A stretch of DNA of 64,000 nucleotides from assembly GCF_007746795.1 (NCBI RefSeq), contig NZ_CP036343.1:6524357-6588356 (forward strand), written 5' to 3'. Under the pieces are notes generated by a model. That model did not search any database and was not told where the DNA came from. It saw only the letters and a program-made list of their open reading frames with translations. Positions 58,189-64,000 of the stretch are shown piece after piece (within the stretch, counting starts at the first letter, position 1; each line of letters opens with the position of its first letter). This stretch comes from Gimesia algae. GTDB lineage: Bacteria; Planctomycetota; Planctomycetia; Planctomycetales; Planctomycetaceae. The position numbers were made by a program, and so were the translations under genes.

Positions 58189-58220
58189 TCAAATATAAAA
58201 TAAGAGTGAATTACCGAGTC

Positions 58221-58892
58221 ATGCAGTTTTCTGAAGAATTAGTCAATCAGGTCGTCGCCAATGTACTGTCGACCCTCTCCCGTCAGGGACAGGTCGCGCA
58301 GCACACTGGTACTGCCTCGTCTGAGACTTCAGTGGTGTTCACAGAAAAAGTCATTACGGCAGATCTACTGGCAGCAAAGATCAAGGGACAGGCAGCCGTC
58401 GGCATTGTCGCAGGAGCCATCCTGACACCTACTGCGAAAGATTATATACGACAGAATCAGATCAGCGTGCATCGTGCTTCGACAGTCGCTGCTTCAACAA
58501 AGCAGGGAACGAAGTGGCGGGCGATTGTGCTCACACACTCATCGGCTGTTGAAAATGCTTTAACTGATATCGAACAACATACTGGCTCACGCTGGTCACA
58601 GGAATTAAGTACATCACTGGATCATGCTGTGCAGGATGCGATCAGCAGCCTGTGTCGTGCCGATGCTTCAGGAATCGTTCTGTTTGCTTCCGCGGCAGAA
58701 AAAGCAGCCTGCCTGGCAAATCGAAACCTCAAAGTCCGTGCGGCAGCAGTACAGGATGTCAATCATTTAAGAGAGGTGATCTCGCAGATGAGTCCGAACT
58801 TGATTTGCGTGAATCCGAAACAGAAATCGTTTATCGAACTGAGAAACCTGATCAAAACATTCGTCAAAGCAGGCCTTCCTCAGGAAAACTAG
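58221..58892 (+). CDS. BMC-associated protein with RpiB-like domain, 223 aa
   Basis: Starts at ATG 58221 (the GTG at 58206 adds five residues). The N-terminal helix MQFSEELVNQVVANVLSTLS is an encapsulation-peptide-like amphipathic helix, followed by a Ser/Thr/Ala-rich linker. A short VITADLLAAKIKG...AILTPTAKDYIRQ module resembles the small TP.A.DY segment found in other BMC-linked proteins. The C-terminal half (about residues 95-215; GIVLFASAAEKAACLANRNL, then RAAAVQDVNHLREVISQMSP) resembles ribose-5-phosphate isomerase B/LacAB, though the usual catalytic Cys motif is not convincing. Enzymatic role unproven; cargo status inferred. Confidence 0.75.
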   Translation: MQFSEELVNQVVANVLSTLSRQGQVAQHTGTASSETSVVFTEKVITADLLAAKIKGQAAVGIVAGAILTPTAKDYIRQNQISVHRASTVAASTKQGTKWRAIVLTHSSAVENALTDIEQHTGSRWSQELSTSLDHAVQDAISSLCRADASGIVLFASAAEKAACLANRNLKVRAAAVQDVNHLREVISQMSPNLICVNPKQKSFIELRNLIKTFVKAGLPQEN

Positions 58893-58912
58893 CCTGCTGA
58901 AAGTACAGAATT

Positions 58913-59194
58913 ATGAAAATCGCAGAAGTCATCGGAAAAGTGACCTTGTCTCGCAAGCACCCCAGTCTGGATGGTGCCCGCTGGCTGGTCGCGATTCCTT
59001 TGAAGAGTGATGAACTGAATTCAAAAAAGAAGAAAAAAACGGAACCTTTTATCATTTACGATGAGTTGGGTGCCTCACCTGGCTGCCAGATCGCAGTCAG
59101 TGAAGGAGCAGAAGCAGCCGCTCCCTTTCATCCTGATGTGAAACCGATTGACGCTTATGTGTCAGCCATTCTCGATCAGGTTGAAGTTTACTGA
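58913..59194 (+). CDS. BMC-P vertex protein, third copy, with Lys-rich insert
   Basis: A 93-residue EutN/CcmL-type protein: IGKVTLSRKHPSLDGARWLV at the start, then IIYDELGASPGCQIAVSEGA, and VSAILDQVEVY at the end. Between strands it carries an insert SKKKKKTEPF with five consecutive lysines, absent in the other two copies; the coding DNA there is an A-rich run. Surface charge at the vertex would be altered. Located between the RpiB-like gene and the aldolase gene. Confidence 0.93.
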   Translation: MKIAEVIGKVTLSRKHPSLDGARWLVAIPLKSDELNSKKKKKTEPFIIYDELGASPGCQIAVSEGAEAAAPFHPDVKPIDAYVSAILDQVEVY

Positions 59195-59260
59195 GACAAG
59201 ATTGAAACAAAATCCCCTCACTGAAATCACAAATTTTATTTAACGTTTGGAGCTAAAACC

Positions 59261-60154
59261 ATGTCAAATCAATGGAACAGTGGAATTCACGATCGGAAGC
59301 TGAAAGAAGAAATCTGCGAAATCGGACGTCGCGTCTACAACAAGGGATTCGCAGCAGCCAATGACGGTAACATTTCCATTCGCGTCGGCGAAAACGAAGT
59401 GCTCTGCTCTCCTACCATGATCTGCAAAGGCTTCATGAAACCAGATGACATCTGTGCCGTCGACCTCGACGGAAACCAGATCGCCGGTACCCGTAAACGC
59501 ACCAGCGAAATCCTGTTACATCTGGCGATCATGAAAGAACGCCCGGACGTTAAAGCCGTTGTGCACTGCCACCCCCCCCATGCGACTGCCTTCGCTGTCG
59601 CCCGCGAGCCGATCCCTCAGTGTGTTCTGCCTGAAGTGGAAGTCTTCATGGGTGAAGTTCCGATGGCGCCTTATGAAACACCGGGCGGACAGAAGTTCGC
59701 TGACACAGTTGTGCCATTCCTCAAAGGGGGCACGAACACAATCATCCTGACCGGGCACGGCACCGTGACCTTTGGAAAATCACTGGAAGACGCGTACTGG
59801 AAAACAGAAATCCTGGATGCCTACTGCAATATCCTGCTGCTTTCCAAACAACTGGGCCGCGTCACTTACTTCACCGAAAATGAAACGCGTGAACTGCTCG
59901 ACCTGAAGAAAAAACTCGGATTTGATGATCCTCGTTTCCATGTAGAAGACTGTGACCTGTGTGGTAACAGCGCATTCCGTGACGGTTATACTGAAGGAAT
60001 TCCTCAGCAGAAGTCCTTCGAACCCGCTCCCAGCTATCCCGGGTACCTGTCGAAACCATCTACGCAGGCAACACCCTCCGCGTCTAACAATGGCAGCTCT
60101 GATCAGTTGATCAAAGCGATTACCGATCAGGTTATGTCGGCCCTGGGTAAATAA
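59261..60154 (+). CDS. Class II aldolase (fuculose/rhamnulose-phosphate type), BMC cargo
   Basis: A 297-residue class II aldolase/adducin-family enzyme. Zinc ligands His102 and His104 in VVHCHPPHATA and His166 in LTGHGTVTFG; the catalytic acid is probably Glu83 in TSEILLH. It cleaves L-fuculose-1-phosphate or L-rhamnulose-1-phosphate into DHAP and L-lactaldehyde. After the catalytic domain, a linker with two clustered cysteines (CDLCG) and a Ser/Pro-rich stretch leads to the C-terminal encapsulation helix DQLIKAITDQVMSALGK (residues 281-297). This C-terminal targeting peptide is typical of the planctomycete compartment. Confidence 0.95.
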   Translation: MSNQWNSGIHDRKLKEEICEIGRRVYNKGFAAANDGNISIRVGENEVLCSPTMICKGFMKPDDICAVDLDGNQIAGTRKRTSEILLHLAIMKERPDVKAVVHCHPPHATAFAVAREPIPQCVLPEVEVFMGEVPMAPYETPGGQKFADTVVPFLKGGTNTIILTGHGTVTFGKSLEDAYWKTEILDAYCNILLLSKQLGRVTYFTENETRELLDLKKKLGFDDPRFHVEDCDLCGNSAFRDGYTEGIPQQKSFEPAPSYPGYLSKPSTQATPSASNNGSSDQLIKAITDQVMSALGK

Positions 60155-60213
60155 TCCCTGTATTCTCATTTTATATAACAAGCATCACATCGTCATATAG
60201 AAAAGATTTGATT

Positions 60214-61140
60214 ATGAATGTCAGTATTATCGGTGGTGGCGGGCTCGTGGGCTCCTGTGCCGCCTTTGCATTACAGGCCGGAGGCATCGTCCGGGAAATC
60301 GCTCTGGTAGACGTGAATCAGGATCTGGTCGAAGGCCAGGCTTTAGACCTGCTGCATGGCAGTTCTTTAACCGCCGATCAGAAAATCTACGCTGGTGGCA
60401 CCGAACTCGTGAAAGACAGCGACGTGATCGTGATCACCGCCGGTCTGCGACGTAAACCGGAGGAAAGCCGTCTCGATCTGATCAACCGGAACGTGGCCCT
60501 GTTCAAAAACATTCTGGAAGATGTAAAGCGTGTCGGAACCAAACCGGGCGCGATTGTGTTTGTCGTCTCCAATCCGGTGGACGTGTTGACCTACCTGGCA
60601 ATGAAAGAACTCGGACTGCCTCCGCAACAGGTAATTGGTCTGGGTACTGTTCTGGATACGACCCGTCTCCGCAGCATGCTGGCTGCCCGCCTGGACGTGC
60701 CCCCGACTCAGGTTTCGACACTGATTCTGGGTGAGCATGGCGACAGCATGGTTCCCATCTGGTCAGCCGCTCAGATTGGTGGTCTGCCACTCGAAAAGTT
60801 CCCCGGCTGTAACCCCAGTCTGATTGCCGAAGTCGAAAAGAAGACTCGCGGCAGCGGAGCCGAAGTCATCAAGAAAAAAGGGGGAGCCGGTTTTGCGGTC
60901 GGCGTAAGTATCGCGGATGTCGTACATTGTATCGCCCTTGATCAGCGTCGGATCCTCCCTGTCTCTTCACTGCAGAATGGTGCCTTCGGATTGCGGGATG
61001 TCTGTATTTCCGTTCCGACCGTCATGGGACGATCTGGTGTGATGAAACACCTGGAAATCGAACTCTGGCCGAAAGAACAGTTGGCACTCACTCAGTCCGG
61101 AAAAGTACTGCGGGAAACCGTTGATAAAGTGCTGGGCTGA
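60214..61140 (+). CDS. Malate/lactate dehydrogenase-family protein
   Basis: A 308-residue NAD-dependent LDH/MDH-superfamily enzyme from ATG 60214. The Rossmann motif is IIGGGGLVGSCAAFAL. The active-site set is Arg80 in GLRRKPEESR (malate-type Arg rather than lactate-type Gln), Arg86, Asp148 in LDTTRLR, Arg151, and His175 in LGEHGDSM. Sequence therefore leans to malate or another 2-oxoacid; in the PVC compartment it is thought to recycle NAD+. No encapsulation peptide is evident at either end, so whether it is inside the shell is open. Confidence 0.9.
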   Translation: MNVSIIGGGGLVGSCAAFALQAGGIVREIALVDVNQDLVEGQALDLLHGSSLTADQKIYAGGTELVKDSDVIVITAGLRRKPEESRLDLINRNVALFKNILEDVKRVGTKPGAIVFVVSNPVDVLTYLAMKELGLPPQQVIGLGTVLDTTRLRSMLAARLDVPPTQVSTLILGEHGDSMVPIWSAAQIGGLPLEKFPGCNPSLIAEVEKKTRGSGAEVIKKKGGAGFAVGVSIADVVHCIALDQRRILPVSSLQNGAFGLRDVCISVPTVMGRSGVMKHLEIELWPKEQLALTQSGKVLRETVDKVLG

Positions 61141-61214
61141 ACCTGATCCAGAAATGACATCTTGAGTATTGTTGTGTTCAGTTTAGTTGCGTTTTGTATT
61201 GAAATGATTGTCTG

Positions 61215-62432
61215 ATGGAAAAATCACTCGACAGGAAACTACAGTCGATTCACGCGGACCCCAGTGGTTCCAAAGAGTTTATTATCGCGGATGCGAAAGA
61301 TGCCGACATGGCGTTTGGAATTGGTGCCCCTGGCTTGTCACCTGAACGACATGACCAGGAACTCAAGTACAAAACACTGTCGGAATACCGGGATCAGATC
61401 CGGGAAGTAATCCAGCAGGAAGTAGTCGACATCGTTCTGATGTCGGCCAGTACCAGCGAGAAACTGACGATTGACGAACGCCTGTTCGACAACTCTCCGA
61501 TCACTCCCGCTGCCCGTGCCAACGACACGACCGACGTGCATGTGCCTCGTGGTGGTAAAATTCATCTGTCACCTGCGAAACCATTTCGCTCTGCCAGCCT
61601 GGATCACATTCAGTGTGGCCACCTCGACTGCGCTCCGGAAGAACGCGCCTATGGTGCTGACCTGGGTCTTTACTCAGTAACCTTTAATAACAATCTGGAA
61701 GAAGACCTGGCAACCCTCGAACGCTACAAAGAATTCCGGGAAGAAGCCGAACGCAAAAAGTTCCGCCATTTCCTGGAAATTTTCGATCCGAATATCAGTA
61801 CTGCAATCGCTGCCGACCTCGCACCCGGATTTATCAATGACCTGATTGCTCGCACCCTGGCTGGCGTTGCGATGACAGGCCGTCCCACATTCCTGAAAAT
61901 GGTCTATCATGGTCCCCAGGCAATGGAAGAACTGGTCGCTTACGATCCACATCTGATCGTAGGAATTTTAGGTGGTTCAGCGGGAACCACTCTGGACGCC
62001 TTTCAGCTGATCTACGATGCCCGCAAATACGGTGGTCGCGTGGCGCTGTTTGGACGTAAGATCAATCAGGCCGAGCATCAACTGGCTTTTATTCAATTCC
62101 TGCGTTATCTGGTTGAAGACAAAATACAGCCGGTGGAAGCGGTTAAAGCCTATCATGGCGTGCTGCAGGAACTGGGCATCAAACCCACACGTGAACTGGA
62201 CGTCGATTTGACTTATCAGACCGCTGTCATGAGTTATGGGGGAGAAGACGGAAAGACCTTCAGCTTCCCTGCACAGAAATCAGACACTAAATCCGCTGCC
62301 AGCAGTTCAAAATCCGCAACAACGAACAAATCGGCTGGGAACGGCAAGGGCTCTCCCGACTTCGCATCCATGAGCTCAGCAGAGAAGCTGGCCTTTCATC
62401 AGGCGCGACTGAACCGCATGTTTGGTGAATAA
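61215..62432 (+). CDS. DhnA-like TIM-barrel aldolase homologue with C-terminal peptide
   Basis: A 405-residue protein; the central part (about 60-340) is a TIM barrel of the DhnA/LacD class I aldolase type. Lys228 in TFLKMVYHGPQAMEEL aligns with the Schiff-base lysine segment of DhnA aldolases (VKxxYxGDxxxF), followed by LIVGILGGSAGTTLDAF and GRVALFGRKINQAEH (phosphate-site equivalents). Residues 353-384 form a Ser/Lys/Ala/Gly linker and 386-403 a terminal amphipathic helix (MSSAEKLAFHQARLNRMF), like an encapsulation peptide. Last gene of the BMC block. Catalysis and cargo status are inferred. Confidence 0.8.
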   Translation: MEKSLDRKLQSIHADPSGSKEFIIADAKDADMAFGIGAPGLSPERHDQELKYKTLSEYRDQIREVIQQEVVDIVLMSASTSEKLTIDERLFDNSPITPAARANDTTDVHVPRGGKIHLSPAKPFRSASLDHIQCGHLDCAPEERAYGADLGLYSVTFNNNLEEDLATLERYKEFREEAERKKFRHFLEIFDPNISTAIAADLAPGFINDLIARTLAGVAMTGRPTFLKMVYHGPQAMEELVAYDPHLIVGILGGSAGTTLDAFQLIYDARKYGGRVALFGRKINQAEHQLAFIQFLRYLVEDKIQPVEAVKAYHGVLQELGIKPTRELDVDLTYQTAVMSYGGEDGKTFSFPAQKSDTKSAASSSKSATTNKSAGNGKGSPDFASMSSAEKLAFHQARLNRMFGE

Positions 62433-62531
62433 GACCTGCTGCTGTGTGTTGAGACATCATATCGAGGGGCTTAGAATACAAGACATGTTATTCCAGCTCG
62501 CTCTTATTTTGTCAGCACAAGGTTCAGTCGT

Positions 62532-64000
62532 TTGAGTCGTTCTTCAAAGAAGAAAACACGGTCCTCCCTACCGGAAACCGTAAAACCCACTGGTACACCT
62601 GTATTTGCTGGCACAATCCTCGTCATTGCCATCGGCTTAACGTGGATCTTCTGGTATGGCCTCTGGTCAGGCGGGGGATTGATCGGTGGTGACCTTTATA
62701 CCTACTTCTTTCCCCAAAAGACGTTCTTCGCAGAACGTCTGCAGGCAGGTGAATTTCCGCTCTGGAATTCCAACATCGGACACGGCGTTCCCCTGGTGGC
62801 GGAAAGTCAGACCGGTGCCTTCTACCCGTTCAACTACTTCGCCTACCGGTTTCTTCCCGTCAATACTGCCTACAACTTCGTCCAGATTTTGCATTACATT
62901 CTGGCGTTCGTGTTTACCGGCATGTATGTGAAACGTCTGGGCTATTCACTGGTCGCCGCCCTGTTTGCCGGACTGGTCTATACTTACGGCTGGTTTCCCT
63001 CGCGGATCTGCCTGGAATGGGCCATCATTGGTGGTGCCTGGCTGCCATTGACGCTGTGGTGCGTCGAATCATTCTTCCAGACCCGCTACTGGCGGTATGC
63101 GATATTACTTAGTTTTGCTTTGACAATGCAAATTCTCCCTGGCCACTTCAACCTGGCATTTCTCACACAATTGATGCTGGTCGTCTACATTCCCGCTCGT
63201 ATCTGGTTCAGCCGCGATGAAACGACTGACGCACTCAAACCATATCGCAGACGAACCATCATACTACTGCTACTGGCTTTTATTTCCACCTATGCACTCT
63301 CGGCAGTTCAGCTCGCACCGACCTGGGAATTAAAACAACTCAGTCAGCGGGCAGAAGTGGGTGAACGCTCGCATCAACCCGGATATGGTCACATCCCGGT
63401 CTGGTATCTCTCGCAGGTGGTTGCCCCCTGGGCCTGGTATCCCTATGAAGTAAATCTGGACGCCGGGCTGGCACCAGGAGGTGATGCAACCAATCAGGTC
63501 GAAGCGCATCTGTATTTCGGCATCGCCTCGGTTCTTTTGCTGATATACGGGACATGGAGTGGTGCCTGGACGCGTGACCGCAGGCTGATCCTGCTGGCGG
63601 TCATTGGATTCCTGGCACTGCTGTATACGCCGGGCTGGTTACTCCCCATAACAAAACATTTGCCTGGCTTCAGCTTCTTCACCGGCCCTGGTCGCTATGG
63701 CATCCTGACCACGTTCGCAGTCGCAGTCATTGCCGGCGTCTGCCTGGAACGACTGACAGCAAACTGGAATCGGAATCTGCAGCTGCTGGTAGTCGCTCTC
63801 GTCTGTCTGTTTACCGCAGCTGATTTCTGGGTCGTCAGTCGCTATGTCACCTACGCCGCTATCGTTCCCGATCCGCCAATTAACCATGTCGATCAGAGTG
63901 GACTCAAGAAGATTGTCACAGAGTACGGGAAACCGGTCCGCCTGTTTGCACCAGGCGCCAATTTACCAACTCTGCTGGGTGTCTCATCCACTCCCGTTTA
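62532..64000 (+). CDS. YfhO-like membrane protein (3' end outside window)
   Basis: The frame starts at TTG 62532, with AAGG about 10 bases upstream, and stays open to the window edge (489 codons). It is the only plausible start after an in-frame stop at 62472. The first membrane helix is VFAGTILVIAIGLTWIFWYG, then GGGLIGGDLYTYFFPQK and GEFPLWNSNIGHGVPLVAES, a pattern of the YfhO/GT-C-like family (many helices; Asp-rich loop after helix 1). Such proteins add or flip sugars at the membrane. No operon link to the BMC cluster is evident. Confidence 0.85.
   Translation, partial: MSRSSKKKTRSSLPETVKPTGTPVFAGTILVIAIGLTWIFWYGLWSGGGLIGGDLYTYFFPQKTFFAERLQAGEFPLWNSNIGHGVPLVAESQTGAFYPFNYFAYRFLPVNTAYNFVQILHYILAFVFTGMYVKRLGYSLVAALFAGLVYTYGWFPSRICLEWAIIGGAWLPLTLWCVESFFQTRYWRYAILLSFALTMQILPGHFNLAFLTQLMLVVYIPARIWFSRDETTDALKPYRRRTIILLLLAFISTYALSAVQLAPTWELKQLSQRAEVGERSHQPGYGHIPVWYLSQVVAPWAWYPYEVNLDAGLAPGGDATNQVEAHLYFGIASVLLLIYGTWSGAWTRDRRLILLAVIGFLALLYTPGWLLPITKHLPGFSFFTGPGRYGILTTFAVAVIAGVCLERLTANWNRNLQLLVVALVCLFTAADFWVVSRYVTYAAIVPDPPINHVDQSGLKKIVTEYGKPVRLFAPGANLPTLLGVSSTPV

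Overview
The window looks like chromosomal DNA of a planctomycete, most likely the Gimesia/Planctomyces group. The genus is my inference; no rRNA gene is present to confirm it. The order-level call rests on several family signatures: two adjacent pairs of a haem-motif DUF1549/DUF1553 protein with a Tat-exported DUF1501 protein, two prepilin-like DUF1559 proteins, an ECF sigma factor coupled to a FecR/LamG membrane protein, several secreted HExxH proteins, and a PVC-type bacterial microcompartment (BMC) operon. No tRNA, rRNA, CRISPR array, transposase or prophage gene was recognised.

Positions 1-21,300 are mixed housekeeping and surface genes: a partial actin-fold-like protein, a DUF1570-like peptidase, sufE, mrp, a receiver-like protein, a strikingly Cys-rich repeat protein, a CxxCxxCC protein, a Pro/Asn/Gln-rich lipoprotein, sufS, a cold-shock protein, a second HExxH protein, a three-gene LRR/membrane cluster, an MFS symporter, and the FecR/LamG protein with its sigma factor.

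Positions 21,300-37,300 are typical planctomycete secretome genes: DUF1559 proteins, small lipoproteins, two PSD1-DUF1501 pairs, an RmlD-like reductase and an unrecognised 336-residue protein. An imperfect long inverted repeat lies at 21401-21522.

Positions 37,500-51,400 are mostly housekeeping: def-fmt (N-terminal formyl cycle), a UbiA prenyltransferase next to mqnE (futalosine menaquinone route), a VOC protein, a large coiled-coil protein, thioredoxin, purN, and a multicopper oxidase paired with a TolC-type outer-membrane lipoprotein (probably copper handling).

Positions 51,700-62,432 hold the main system: a DeoR regulator preceded by three tandem 10-bp repeats, then a co-directional run of PduL, two BMC-H shell proteins, acetate kinase, a BMC-P, a four-helix membrane protein, a CoA-acylating aldehyde dehydrogenase, a BMC-P, an RpiB-like protein, a BMC-P, a class II aldolase, a malate/lactate dehydrogenase and a DhnA-like TIM-barrel protein. 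By the established planctomycete model, the aldolase splits fuculose- or rhamnulose-phosphate to DHAP and lactaldehyde. The aldehyde dehydrogenase, PduL and AckA then convert lactaldehyde to lactate with ATP formation, while the dehydrogenase recycles NAD+. PduL, the aldehyde dehydrogenase, the RpiB-like protein and the aldolase carry recognisable terminal encapsulation-type helices. The DhnA-like protein has a linker and C-terminal helix that could play the same role, making it and the RpiB-like protein the best candidates here for undescribed BMC cargo. A YfhO-like membrane protein runs off the right edge.
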